Positions 7,739-16,082 are shown, numbered from the stretch's first letter. The stretch: 64,000 bases of DNA from Halorubellus sp034808145 (GCF_034808145.1 NZ_JAXHGM010000002.1:186001-250000); one strand, 5' to 3'. The notes: generated from the sequence alone by a model not told the origin. Numbers and translations are program-made.

Positions 7739-7832
7739 GGCGGTTACTCGCCGAAGTTCGTCCGGTCGTCGACGAGCGACGCGCCGCTCGCTCGCTGACT
7801 CGAGACGGGCCGGCCGTCGGGGAGTAACCGCC
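7739..7832. repeat. 94-bp element bounded by a perfect 11-bp inverted repeat
   Basis: GGCGGTTACTC (7739-7749) is matched exactly in reverse complement by GAGTAACCGCC (7822-7832). Inside, CGAGCG (7773-7778) and CGCTCG (7785-7790) form a second nested hairpin. It sits in the 399-bp gap between the isomerase homologue and the next gene. It could be a structured RNA, a terminator or a small mobile-element remnant; no target duplication is obvious. Confidence 0.45.
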
Positions 7833-8060
7833 GGCTTCCGCTCCTTCTCCGCCGGTGACCTGTCCGTTCGACCGATGGCGCCGGCTGGCGTCGAACAGTC
7901 TCCGGTTCGAGTCGGTTCGCTCGGCGTCGATAACGAGTCGTGAACCGCGTGCAAGCGGTGCCGTCGCCCGCGACGTGGCGTCGGCGCCGCGTCGCTTTCC
8001 CCACCGGACGTGCGTGAATTGTTAACACACACCAATACTTATGAGGGGGTCCGACGTACT

Positions 8061-8097
8061 GACACGTGAGGCCCACGGCCTCGTGACAGCAAGTGTC
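8061..8097 (+). promoter_or_regulatory. Leader hairpin overlapping the GTG start of the next gene
   Basis: GAGGCC (8068-8073), loop CAC and GGCCTC (8077-8082) form a perfect stem-loop. Outside it, GACAC (8061-8065) can pair with GTGTC (8093-8097), which contains the GTG start codon. A TATA-like ATACTTATGA at about 8034-8043 would place the transcript start near 8062-8068, so the structure would be at the 5' end of the mRNA and could mask the start. Confidence 0.4.
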
Positions 8098-8422
8098 GAC
8101 CGATACCGTCCCGAACCAGCCGCCGACGAACCGCCTCGCGCTCTCGCGAGCCGAAGCCTGGGTCGTCCACCACGTCGTGCTCGCGCACCTCCTCGACGAG
8201 GACGCCGACACCGACGAACAGCCGTGGTGGGCGCTCGAGGCCGCCGAGAAGCTCGAAGGAGACGACGCACGGTTCACAGCGTTCGAAGCCTGGCGGCTCC
8301 GATGCGCCCTCCTGGACTACGCGGGCGAGGACGGGACCCCCGACGCCGACGTCGCCCTCTCGATGGCGATCGTCGACCGCATCGAACGCGAGTTCGACGG
8401 CCCGCCGGCCGCACTCTGCTAG
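8093..8422 (+). CDS. Small conserved haloarchaeal-type protein, function unknown
   Basis: This acidic 109-residue protein has a Pro/Asn-rich start and then a helical region (LALSRAEAWVVHHVVLAHLLDED, then FTAFEAWRLRCALLDYA). It has no signal peptide or membrane segment. Its pattern resembles short two-helix proteins common in haloarchaeal genomes, but I cannot name a function. The best start is GTG at 8093, since the acidic, low-Arg composition begins there; the ATG at 8041 is in another frame that reads as an Arg-rich shadow. A TATA-like element lies 50-60 bp upstream, leaving a short structured leader. Confidence 0.65.
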   Translation: MSTDTVPNQPPTNRLALSRAEAWVVHHVVLAHLLDEDADTDEQPWWALEAAEKLEGDDARFTAFEAWRLRCALLDYAGEDGTPDADVALSMAIVDRIEREFDGPPAALC

Positions 8423-8574
8423 TCCGACGCCGGACCTCACCGAACCATCGCTGTCATCCCACAACGCCGACCCCCTCTCCACCCCTACCCGTTTTCACGG
8501 CCGACGAGCGAGAGCCGGTCGGCCGCCGCACGCGCCCGACGGTCGACGACGTGACGCGCCCGTCCGGCAGTCGG

Positions 8575-8895
8575 TCAGGGCCGCGTCGTCGCCCAGACGC
8601 CGACCGCACCGAGTAGTATCGCGGGCAGCATCGGGAGCGCGAGCAACGCGGCCCAGTACGGCAGTGCGGGCGGCCGGAAGAGGATGAGCAGCGGCGCCCC
8701 GACGAGCGAGAACGCGAGCACGCCGAGGAGCACCCAACCGCGAGCGCCGACGCTCCGGTCCGCGCGCTCGGGGTGTGCACCCTGCAGGTCGCGCTCGCGC
8801 TCGCCGTCGCCGTCGTCACCGCCCTCGCCGCCGCGGTCGTCGGTCCCGCGGGCCGCACCCGGCCGGTGCGTGTACCCGTCGTCGTCAGTACTCAC
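8575..8895 (-). CDS. Small membrane protein downstream of the alcohol dehydrogenase gene
   Basis: This 106-residue protein has an acidic, Gly/Asp/Arg-rich N-terminal half with no obvious fold and two hydrophobic segments near the C-terminus (about residues 53-73 and 78-100). It starts with GTG at 8895 and overlaps the 3' end of the dehydrogenase gene by 11 bp, so it is probably translated from the same mRNA. No family is recognised. It may simply be a haloarchaeal two-helix membrane protein of unknown role. Confidence 0.6.
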   Translation of the reverse strand: MSTDDDGYTHRPGAARGTDDRGGEGGDDGDGERERDLQGAHPERADRSVGARGWVLLGVLAFSLVGAPLLILFRPPALPYWAALLALPMLPAILLGAVGVWATTRP

Positions 8896-9934
8896 TGTCC
8901 GGGATTACGACCACCTTCCCAAAGCCCTCACGGTTCTCGAGGAGCTCGTGCGCTCGCGCCGTCTCGCTCATCGGGAGCGTCTCCCGGACCCGCGGCTCGA
9001 ACGTCCCGTCCCACACCTTCGCGAGTGCGCGCTCCGCGCTCCCGTGACTCGCCATCGTCGACCCGCGCACGTCCAGTTGGTTCCAGAAGATACGGCCGAT
9101 GTGCGTCTCCGGCCGCGGCCCCGTGGTCGCACCGCAGGTCACGAGCCGGCCGCCCTTCGCGAGACTCGTCAGCGAGTCGTACCACGTCGCCGCGCCGACG
9201 TGGTCGACGACGACGTCCACGCCGCGCTCCCCCGTCTGCTCGCGTATCGCCTCCGAGAACGACTCGGTCTCGTAGTTCACGACGTGGTCCGCGCCGCACT
9301 CCCTCGCGTACGCGAGCTTCTCGTCGGTCGACGCGGTCGCGTACACCTCCGCGCCCGCGTCCGCCGCGATCTGGACGGCGGCGTGCCCGACGCCACCGGA
9401 CGCGCCGAGGACGAGGACCCGCTCGCCGGACTGCAGCTCGCCGCGTTCGAGCAGCATCCGCCACGCCGTCTGGAACACGAGCGGTGCCGCGGCCGCCGTC
9501 GCGAACGCCACGTCGTCGGGGACGGGCGCGAGCTGGTCCTCGTGGACCGCGGCCTGCTCGGCGTGCACGCCCTGGACGTGCTCGCCGACGACGTGGTAGT
9601 CCTCGCAGAGCGTCGGGTCGCCGCGCCGACAGAACTCGCACGTCCCGCAGGACACGCCCGCGAGGAGCGCGACGCGGTCACCCGGCTCGAAGCGCGTGAC
9701 GTCGTCGCCGACCGCCTCGACGACGCCCGCCATGTCGCTCCCCGGCACGTGGGGCATCTCGAGGTCCAGACGCCCGGTCGCGCCGAGCCCCTGACGCGTC
9801 CACACGTCCAGGTGATTCAACGCCCCGGCCTTCACGTCCACGAGGACGTCCTCGGGGCCGACCTCGGGGTCGGGGAACTCGCCGTACTCGATGACGTCGC
9901 GGTCGCCGTGCTCTCGGAACTGGACCGCCTTCAT
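8885..9934 (-). CDS. Zinc-dependent alcohol dehydrogenase / quinone-oxidoreductase family (MDR)
   Basis: This 349-residue medium-chain dehydrogenase has a GroES-like N-terminal domain (about 1-140) and a Rossmann domain (about 145-290) with the dinucleotide loop GASGGVGHAAVQIA. The structural zinc lobe is visible as C-x2-C-x2-C-x7-C (SCGTCEFCRRGDPTLCED). The motif GALNHLDVWTRQG at about 37-49, rather than the classical catalytic Cys and GHE zinc site, places it nearer quinone-oxidoreductase-like members. The substrate is therefore not predictable. I chose the ATG at 9934 (MKAVQFREHG), the standard family start; the frame is open farther upstream but the extension is not conserved. The next gene overlaps its stop. 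Confidence 0.9.
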   Translation of the reverse strand: MKAVQFREHGDRDVIEYGEFPDPEVGPEDVLVDVKAGALNHLDVWTRQGLGATGRLDLEMPHVPGSDMAGVVEAVGDDVTRFEPGDRVALLAGVSCGTCEFCRRGDPTLCEDYHVVGEHVQGVHAEQAAVHEDQLAPVPDDVAFATAAAAPLVFQTAWRMLLERGELQSGERVLVLGASGGVGHAAVQIAADAGAEVYATASTDEKLAYARECGADHVVNYETESFSEAIREQTGERGVDVVVDHVGAATWYDSLTSLAKGGRLVTCGATTGPRPETHIGRIFWNQLDVRGSTMASHGSAERALAKVWDGTFEPRVRETLPMSETARAHELLENREGFGKVVVIPDSEY

Positions 9935-10049
9935 ACGCGGAGCGTCACGCGGTCGATGCAAGAACGTTCCGACCCCGGCACGCTCCGTCGTCGACGCGTC
10001 GCCGCCCTCGGCGGAGGGCTTACGTCCGTCCGCGGGGAACGCGCGATAC

Positions 10050-10700
10050 ATGACCGACGGTGAACGCGGCCAGGAACCGACGTCGACGGGCGGCGACGGC
10101 GCGCACGCCGGCGACCACGCCGCGGACAGCGAACGCGGGCACGACCACGGCGCGGACGGCGACCACGGCCATCACGACCACGGCGCGGACGACGCTCACG
10201 ACCATCACGCCGACGACGCAGCCGGGGTCGGGGCGGCGGTGGTGACGGTGTCGTCGTCGCGGAGCCTCGACGACGACCCGAGCGGGGACGCCATCGCGGC
10301 GGCGCTGGAACGGGACGGCCACGAGGTCGTGACGCGAGAGCTCGTCCGCGACGAGTTCGACAACGTCCAGGGAGCGGTCGCTCGCCTCGTGAAGCGGAAC
10401 GACGTCGACGTCGTCGTCACCACGGGGGGGACGGGCGTGACCCCCGACGACGTGACGCCGGAGGCGGTCGAGCCGCTGCTCGACAAGCACCTGCCGGGGT
10501 TCGGCGAGGAGTTCCGACGCCGGTCCGTCGAGGCGGTCGGCGAGATGGGGATGCTCTCGCGCGCCACCGCCGGCGTCGCCGACGGCACCGTCGTCGCCGT
10601 ACTCCCCGGGAGCGAGTCCGCGGCGACGACCGGCACGACACTGCTCTTGACCGTTCTCGGGCACCTCGTCGGCCTCGCGACCCCCGACGCGGCCGAGTGA
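10050..10700 (+). CDS. moaB: MoaB/Mog family molybdopterin adenylyltransferase with His-rich N-terminal extension
   Basis: MoaB/Mog proteins bind and adenylylate molybdopterin during molybdenum-cofactor synthesis. Residues about 60-216 form this domain. It has the VTTGGTGVTPDDVTPEAVEPLL signature and the closing segment with AVLPGSESAATTGTTLLL. The first 55 residues are an unusual extension with 11 His among positions 19-53 (repeated HDHG/DHGHHDHG), interspersed with Asp. This pattern resembles metal-storage or metallochaperone tails such as those of HypB or SlyD. A role in holding Ni, Zn, Cu or another metal is inference. The ATG at 10050 is the only start that keeps the whole extension. Other Moa genes are not nearby. 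Confidence 0.88.
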   Translation: MTDGERGQEPTSTGGDGAHAGDHAADSERGHDHGADGDHGHHDHGADDAHDHHADDAAGVGAAVVTVSSSRSLDDDPSGDAIAAALERDGHEVVTRELVRDEFDNVQGAVARLVKRNDVDVVVTTGGTGVTPDDVTPEAVEPLLDKHLPGFGEEFRRRSVEAVGEMGMLSRATAGVADGTVVAVLPGSESAATTGTTLLLTVLGHLVGLATPDAAE

Positions 10701-10813
10701 CCGGGCGGTCGAGAGCGGATACGAGAGAGCGACTGCCGGTCGAGACCATCGGTCGAAGAGGGGTGGATGAGAGGGGGGAGTGGAGGGCGTGCCCTGAACG
10801 GGGTGCCTCTGAC

Positions 10814-10869
10814 GTGCGATCGCTCGGGGGGAAGTGAGCGGTCGCACTCTGGGGGAGGCTTCCGCCTCC
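10814..10869. other. Two adjacent strong stem-loops in the moaB downstream region
   Basis: GTGCGATCGCTC (10814-10825) pairs with GAGCGGTCGCAC (10836-10847), a 12-bp stem with one G-T wobble and a 10-nt loop. A second stem, GGAGGC (10854-10859) with GCCTCC (10864-10869) and a 4-nt loop, follows 6 nt later. There is no T-run after them. They lie in a 360-bp gap without a gene and could be a processed 3' end, a small RNA or a protein-binding site. Nothing else is evident in 10701-11060 except the promoter of the next gene. Confidence 0.45.
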
Positions 10870-11012
10870 ACGCATCACTATCGCCCGGACCCACATGAAC
10901 CGTCGAGACCGTCCACGCGAGTTCACGGCGTGAACGGTCCTGAACGGTGTGAAACGACGGACGGAACGGTCGTAAAACGAACGAAGCGTCGTAAATTCCC
11001 GTAATCGGTCTC

Positions 11013-11025
11013 GGGATTTAATCCC
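11013..11025 (+). promoter_or_regulatory. Palindromic TATA region of the beta-propeller gene
   Basis: GGGATT-T-AATCCC is a perfect 13-bp palindrome containing the TATA-like TTTAAT. It lies 36-48 bp before the ATG at 11061. Unlike most genes here, the spacing predicts a short leader, and GGGTGA about 10 bp ahead of the ATG is a plausible ribosome-binding site. Confidence 0.5.
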
Positions 11026-11060
11026 CCTCTGACCACTCACGACCGACTGGGTGAACTCCG

Positions 11061-12032
11061 ATGACGGAACGAACTGTCACGCGACGTAGCGCGCTGAAGA
11101 CGCTCGGTGCCGTGGTCGCCTCCGCGACGGTCGCGGGTTCGGCGAGCGCAGCCGGCGACGACGCCGAGTCCGGGTGGAGGACGCGAGAATCGCCGACGGA
11201 ACGGACGCTGTACGACGTGGAGGAGACCGCTGGCGGCGTGTACGCGGTCGGCGGGGGCGGTGTCGTGCTCGAACGCACCGCGAAAGGCTACGTGAAGGTG
11301 CTTGATGGCGGGCCGACCGGGAACGGGAACTCGCTGTACGGCGCGGACGTCACCGACGACGGGAAGCGCCTGTGGTTCGTGGGCTCCTCGGGCGCGATCG
11401 GCGAGTACGACGTCGAGACCGGTAGCCTGGACTCGCACTCGGCGCCGATGGACGTGACGAACAACTTCAACGACGTCTCCGTGACCGGCGACGCGGGCGA
11501 GGCGAACGTGTACGTCGCTGGGGACTCCGGGAAGCTGTACTACTCCTTCGAGAACGGCGCGAGCCAGACCTGGGAGTACTCAACGCCCGCCAGCGGCGCG
11601 GCGATCAACGCGGTCGACTTCCACGACGTCAAGAGCGGCCACATCGTCGACGGCAACCAGACGGTCCTCTACACCAGGGACGGGGCGACGTGGGACCGGC
11701 TGGGGATCGCGAACGCGAACAACAACTTCTACGGCGTCGACTCCGACGGCTTCGACGACGTCTGGGTCAGCGGTGGCGGCGGCACCATCTTCCACTGGAA
11801 CGGCAGCGAGTGGATCCGCTCGGACACGGGCGACGCGGGTCAGCGCGACATCGAGGTCGCCGGCGCCGATAGCGGCTACGTGGTCGGCGGCGGCGGGAAG
11901 GTCTACGACCGCGAGAACACCAGGTGGAACCAGGACGCGACGCCCAGCGGCGAGAATCTGAAGGCGGTGGTGCTGCGTGGCGGCGAATCCGCGGTCGCGG
12001 TCGGCGCCGGCGGCACCATCCTCGAACGCTGA
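11061..12032 (+). CDS. Tat-exported beta-propeller protein, Ycf48/BNR-like
   Basis: This 323-residue protein begins with a twin-arginine signal (RRSALKTLGAVVASATVAGSASA), with likely cleavage near residue 30. The rest consists of short repeats in which Gly-rich strands recur (VYAVGGGGVVLERT, LWFVGSSGAIGEYD, VYVAGDSGKLYYS, VWVSGGGGTIFHWN, GYVVGGGGKVYDR, AVAVGAGGTILER). This is the pattern of Ycf48/photosystem-assembly-like or BNR propeller proteins. About six or seven blades are visible and the last strand closes at the C-terminus. The protein is probably outside the cell and soluble, since no anchor follows the signal. Ligand and partner are unknown. It is a single-gene transcript by spacing. 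Confidence 0.8.
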   Translation: MTERTVTRRSALKTLGAVVASATVAGSASAAGDDAESGWRTRESPTERTLYDVEETAGGVYAVGGGGVVLERTAKGYVKVLDGGPTGNGNSLYGADVTDDGKRLWFVGSSGAIGEYDVETGSLDSHSAPMDVTNNFNDVSVTGDAGEANVYVAGDSGKLYYSFENGASQTWEYSTPASGAAINAVDFHDVKSGHIVDGNQTVLYTRDGATWDRLGIANANNNFYGVDSDGFDDVWVSGGGGTIFHWNGSEWIRSDTGDAGQRDIEVAGADSGYVVGGGGKVYDRENTRWNQDATPSGENLKAVVLRGGESAVAVGAGGTILER

Positions 12033-12170
12033 CGTCGGTCGCACGTCGGCTCCGGGCTCGTTTCGACGCTCGATACCCACGACTGCGACGGGTCAACGAC
12101 CGAAATCTACGTTACTGACGAGCGGTGGTCTGGCGCTGGAAGCGGCGCACGACGAACGCTCGGTCGACGA

Positions 12171-12491
12171 TCAGGCCGCGAGCTCCTCGGCGACCGTCTC
12201 GGAGTCCAGCAGCGCGGGGTCGACCGAGAGGACCTCCTGCCCGGAGACGAACTCCGGGAGCGAGTCGTCGGTGTAGCAGACGACGCGCACGTCCTCGTTC
12301 AGGTCCTTCGCGACCGGGATCGACGTCGCCTGCCCGACGTCCGTGAGGACGAACAGGTCCGCGTCGTGGACGCCCGCCTCCTCGAGCGCGGGTCGGTTCG
12401 CGACCTCTGACACGACGGTGACGTCGTACCCCACGGCTTCGAGCTCTCCAACGAGTTCGTGTTCGTCGACGCCAGCGAAAATCGCGTGCAT
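12171..12491 (-). CDS. Small TrkA-N-like (Rossmann-type) protein
   Basis: This 106-residue protein begins MHAIFAGVDEHELVGELEAVG and contains ADLFVLTDVGQATSIPVAKDLNEDVRVVCY. The alternation of strands and helices, and the position of ADLFVLT, resemble a single truncated TrkA-N/RCK nucleotide-binding half. The classical GxGxxG loop is degenerate (FAGVDEHELV). It lies on the same strand downstream of pyrG, guaA and the GIDE-domain gene. I infer the same transcription unit or neighbourhood but cannot assign a reaction. It could bind a nucleotide as a regulatory subunit. Confidence 0.65.
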   Translation of the reverse strand: MHAIFAGVDEHELVGELEAVGYDVTVVSEVANRPALEEAGVHDADLFVLTDVGQATSIPVAKDLNEDVRVVCYTDDSLPEFVSGQEVLSVDPALLDSETVAEELAA

Positions 12492-12577
12492 ACTCGTCTC
12501 CGAGGAGTTCCCGGCGTTAATGTGTTACGTCCCGCTGGTCGGCGTCTCGAGCCACGTACGAGCGGATGGCGGGCGAC

Positions 12578-13327
12578 TCACGCGAGCCAGAGGACGGCGA
12601 GGGGGACGACGCCGACCGCGAGCAGTATCGCGCCGACGACGTACCCCGCGAGCCCGTATCCGGCCTCGTCGGAGAGTTCGTCCTCGCTGAGGTCGGAGAC
12701 GACGAACTCGTCTGGTCGATCGTCGCCGGTGAGGACGAGCCCGCCGTCCCGCTCGACGGGTTCGCCGAGCGCGGACACGCTCTCGCCGTCCTCGATGACA
12801 CCCTGCTTGTACGCGCGACGCGTGTCGGGGTCGCGCTCGACGCCGTCGGTCTCCGCTATCCACCGCGCGACGTTCGCGGGCGGGTCCTCTCCCGGTTCGA
12901 CCTCGACGACGGTCGGGTCGACGGTCACGCCCTCGGCGTCGCCGTCCGGTGATTCGACCGGTATCGTCCCGGTGTCGTCCGCGACGGCGAACGGGACGGC
13001 GTCCGCGTCGCCGTACAGCGCCTGCCAGTCCGATCGTCTGGCGTCGCCGGGACTGGTGCCGACGTACTCCTCCACGATGGTCTGGACGGCGACGCCGTCG
13101 GTGCCCGCGATGGTCGCGGGCACGCGCTCGTCGGTCGACGCACGAGCGCGCCCCGAGAGCGCGACGTAGCCCTCGCCCGCGGTCAGTTCGCCGACCGGTC
13201 GCTCGGGCGTCCCGTCGATGGCATCCGCTCGCGCTCGCCCCGCCCTGGTGGCGTACAGCATGTACGCGCCGCCCGCGGCCAGGAGCGCCGGGAACACGGA
13301 GAGCGCGATCTTGCCGGCGAGCGCCAT
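12578..13327 (-). CDS. Membrane protein with GIDE (MULAN-type) domain
   Basis: This 249-residue protein has one hydrophobic helix at the N-terminus (about 5-26) and one at the C-terminus (about 225-248). Between them is a soluble domain resembling the GIDE domain of the eukaryotic mitochondrial E3 ligase MULAN/MAPL: GEGYVALSGRA at about 50-60, VQTIVEEYV at about 80-88, then PFAVADDTGTIPV and TVDPTVVEVEP. No RING finger is present, so ubiquitin-ligase activity is not implied. The topology, with both ends in the membrane and the domain between, matches the MULAN core. It lies downstream of guaA with a 134-bp gap. Its function in archaea is unknown. Confidence 0.7.
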   Translation of the reverse strand: MALAGKIALSVFPALLAAGGAYMLYATRAGRARADAIDGTPERPVGELTAGEGYVALSGRARASTDERVPATIAGTDGVAVQTIVEEYVGTSPGDARRSDWQALYGDADAVPFAVADDTGTIPVESPDGDAEGVTVDPTVVEVEPGEDPPANVARWIAETDGVERDPDTRRAYKQGVIEDGESVSALGEPVERDGGLVLTGDDRPDEFVVSDLSEDELSDEAGYGLAGYVVGAILLAVGVVPLAVLWLA

Positions 13328-13461
13328 GTCAGGGCATCCCTCCGTCCGTGCACGACAACCAGCTGGTCGTCATACGGTACCAATCCGCGTCGCAGCCGGC
13401 AAGTAGCTAACGGCGGCGACGGGGGACTCGCGGTCGACGAATCCACTCGTACTCGACGGCG

Positions 13462-14379
13462 CTACTCGTACTCGATGGTCGCGGGCGGCTTGTGCGTGAC
13501 GTCGTAGACGACGCGCGCGACGTTGTCGTGCCCGCCCGTGATGCGGGACTGGATGCGCTGGAGGGTCTCCCAGTCGATCTCTTGGGCGCGCGCGGTCATC
13601 CCGTCGCGGCTCTCGACGGAACGGACGCTGACGACCCAGCCGTGCACGCGGTTGTCGCCCTTCACGCCCGTGGCCTTCCCGATGACGGCGGCGAGCGCCT
13701 GCCAGGGCTCGTACTCCTCGAGCTCGTCCTCGACGACGTGGTTCGCCATCCGCGCGACGTCGAGTTTCTCCTCGGTGACCTCGCCGATGATGCGCACCGC
13801 CAGGCCGGGCCCGGGGAACGGCATGCGTTCCGCGATGATCTCCTCCAGGTCGAGCTCGCGCGCGACCTCGCGGACCTCGTCCTTGTAGAGGTCGCGCATC
13901 GGTTCGACGATGCCCTCGAAGTCAACGACCTCGGGGAGCCCGCCGACGTTGTGGTGGGATTTGATGGTGCCCTCGCTTTCGATGCGGTCCGGGTAGATGG
14001 TGCCCTGGACGAGGTAGTCCGCGTCCACGTCCTTTGCGACGGTCTCGAACTCCCGGATGAACTGCTCGCCGATGACGTGGCGCTTCGCCTCCGGGTCCGT
14101 GACGCCCGCGAGCTCGTCGAGGAACCGCTCTTTCGCGTCGACGATCCGCAGCGAGTCCATGTAGTCGAAGACCTCCCGGATCTGGTCGGTCTCGCCCTCG
14201 CGCATCAACCCGGTGTCGACGTAGACGGGCGTGAGCTGGTCGCCGATGGCCTCGTACGCGAGCGCCGCGGCGGTCGAGGAGTCAACGCCGCCCGAGAGGG
14301 CGATGACGGCGTTCGCGTCGCCGACCTCGTCGCTGATTTCCTCGATCTTCTCGTCGATGAACGAGTCGACGTCCACCAT
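13462..14379 (-). CDS. guaA: GMP synthase, ATP-pyrophosphatase subunit (GuaAb)
   Basis: Archaea often split GMP synthase; this subunit activates XMP with ATP and accepts ammonia from a separate glutaminase subunit. The 305-residue protein lacks the class-I amidotransferase domain, as expected. The PP-loop SGGVDSS is at residues 29-35 and the dimerisation domain closes with VYDVTHKPPATIEYE, the family's standard C-terminus. Intermediate motifs such as FPGPGLAVRIIGE are intact. Its ATG overlaps the pyrG stop by 1 bp, so the two purine and pyrimidine genes form one operon. The glutaminase partner is not in the window. Confidence 0.97.
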   Translation of the reverse strand: MVDVDSFIDEKIEEISDEVGDANAVIALSGGVDSSTAAALAYEAIGDQLTPVYVDTGLMREGETDQIREVFDYMDSLRIVDAKERFLDELAGVTDPEAKRHVIGEQFIREFETVAKDVDADYLVQGTIYPDRIESEGTIKSHHNVGGLPEVVDFEGIVEPMRDLYKDEVREVARELDLEEIIAERMPFPGPGLAVRIIGEVTEEKLDVARMANHVVEDELEEYEPWQALAAVIGKATGVKGDNRVHGWVVSVRSVESRDGMTARAQEIDWETLQRIQSRITGGHDNVARVVYDVTHKPPATIEYE

Positions 14380-16082
14380 CAGGCCGTCACCTCCTCGCCC
14401 TCGTCGGCGTCCTCACCGACCGCGCCGTTGTCCGCGCCGTCGACGCCGGCGCGCTCCATGACGGCGTCGAGGAGCGCGACGAACGGCGGACTCGGCCGAC
14501 CGGGTCGCGACCGGAACTCGGGATGGAATTGCGTCCCCAGGAAGTACGGATGGTCCTCGTGTTCGAGTATCTCCATCCGGTTGCCCGCACGGCCGCTGAA
14601 GACGAGCGAGGTCTCCTCGAAGTCCTCGAAGTACTCGGGGTTGACCTCGTAGCGGTGCCGGTGGCGTTCGGTGCAGACGTTCGCGTCGTAGACGTCCGCG
14701 GCGAGCGTCCCCGGCGTGATGTCCGTCTGGTGCGCACCGAGCCGCATCGTCCCACCCATGTCGTTGACCTCGTACTGCTCGGGGAGGATGTCGATGACGG
14801 GGTCGGGCGTCTCCGGGTCCATCTCCGCGGAGTCCGCCTCGGGGTACCCGAGGACGTTCCGCGCGTGCTCGACGACCGCCATCTGGAAGCCGAGACAGAG
14901 CCCGAGGAACGGGACGTCGTTCTCCCTGGCGTAGCGGATCGCCTCTATCTTCCCCTGGGTCCCCCGGGAGCCGAACCCGCCGGGGACGACGACGCCGTCG
15001 CACTCGCGGAGCCGCTCGCGGTTCTCGCCGTCGTCGTCGCCGTCGATCATCTCGTCGGAGTCCACCCAGTGCACGTTCACGTCCACGCCGGCGTGCAAGC
15101 CGGCGTGCTTGAGCGCCTCGTTCACGCTCATGTACGCGTCCTCGAGGTCGTACTTCCCGACGAGCGCCACGTCGACGCTCCCCTCGCGGTCGCGCGTCAC
15201 GAGGTTCCGCCACGTGTTGTCGCGCTCTGGCACCGGCAGCGCGGTGCCGAGGAGGTCCAGTTCCTGCATCACGTACTCGTCGAGGCCCTCCTCCTCCACC
15301 ATGAGGGGGACGTGGTAGATGTCCTCGACGTCCGGGTTCGAGAACACGGCCTCGGTCGCGACGTCACAGAACAACGCGATCTTCTCCTTGGTCTCCGCGT
15401 CGAGTTCGTCCTCGCAGCGCCCCACGAGGATGTCCGGCTGGAGCCCGATGGACCGGAGTTCCTTCACGGAGTGCTGGGTCGGTTTCGTCTTCTGCTCGCC
15501 GTTCTTCGAGTACGGGACGAGCGTGACGTGCGTGAGGAGGAAGTCGTCCTCGTCCTCCTCGTGGGCGAACTGCCGGAGCGCCTCGAGGTACGGCATCCCC
15601 TCGATGTCGCCGACGGTGCCGCCGATCTCGACGATGCAGACGTCCGTGCCCTCGGCGGCCTCGCGGATGCGGCGCTTGATGTCGTCCGTGATGTGCGGGA
15701 TGACCTGCACGGTCTTCCCGAGGTAGTCGCCGGTGCGCTCCTTCTCGATGACGTGCTTGTACGTCTTCCCCGTGGTGACGTTGTGGTCGAACGTCATGTC
15801 CTCGTCGAGGAACCGCTCGTAGTTCCCGAGGTCGAGGTCGACCTCGCCACCGTCCTTCAACACGTACACCTCGCCGTGCTGGTAGGGGTTCATCGTGCCC
15901 GCGTCCACGTTCAGGTAGGGGTCTACCTTCACGGCGGTCACGTCGAACCCGGCGTTCTTGAGGAGACGCCCGGTGCTCGCGGCAGTGATACCCTTCCCGA
16001 GGCCGGACATCACGCCACCTGTCACGAAAATGAACTTGTTCCCGAGCGTCGGGTCGTACTCGGTGTCGGACTCCTTCGGCAT
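14379..16082 (-). CDS. pyrG: CTP synthase
   Basis: CTP synthase aminates UTP to CTP using ATP and glutamine. The protein is 567 residues, close to the usual length. The N-terminal synthetase domain starts with KFIFVTGGVMSGLGKGITA (P-loop type) and has the conserved KVDPYLNVDAGTMNPYQHGEV. The C-terminal glutaminase domain carries the nucleophile Cys in GLCLGFQ and the His/Glu pair in TQFHPEF. I chose the ATG at 16082 because MPKESDTEYDPTLGNKF runs directly into the conserved start. It is first in an operon with guaA (stop/start overlap). An acidic C-terminal tail is a typical halophile addition. Confidence 0.97.
   Translation of the reverse strand: MPKESDTEYDPTLGNKFIFVTGGVMSGLGKGITAASTGRLLKNAGFDVTAVKVDPYLNVDAGTMNPYQHGEVYVLKDGGEVDLDLGNYERFLDEDMTFDHNVTTGKTYKHVIEKERTGDYLGKTVQVIPHITDDIKRRIREAAEGTDVCIVEIGGTVGDIEGMPYLEALRQFAHEEDEDDFLLTHVTLVPYSKNGEQKTKPTQHSVKELRSIGLQPDILVGRCEDELDAETKEKIALFCDVATEAVFSNPDVEDIYHVPLMVEEEGLDEYVMQELDLLGTALPVPERDNTWRNLVTRDREGSVDVALVGKYDLEDAYMSVNEALKHAGLHAGVDVNVHWVDSDEMIDGDDDGENRERLRECDGVVVPGGFGSRGTQGKIEAIRYARENDVPFLGLCLGFQMAVVEHARNVLGYPEADSAEMDPETPDPVIDILPEQYEVNDMGGTMRLGAHQTDITPGTLAADVYDANVCTERHRHRYEVNPEYFEDFEETSLVFSGRAGNRMEILEHEDHPYFLGTQFHPEFRSRPGRPSPPFVALLDAVMERAGVDGADNGAVGEDADEGEEVTA

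Noticed and set aside
8041..8616. ATG-initiated Arg-rich frame across the small acidic protein gene
   Set aside because: Arg/Pro-rich composition is typical of a shadow frame in GC-rich haloarchaeal DNA; the acidic frame starting at 8093 is the real gene.
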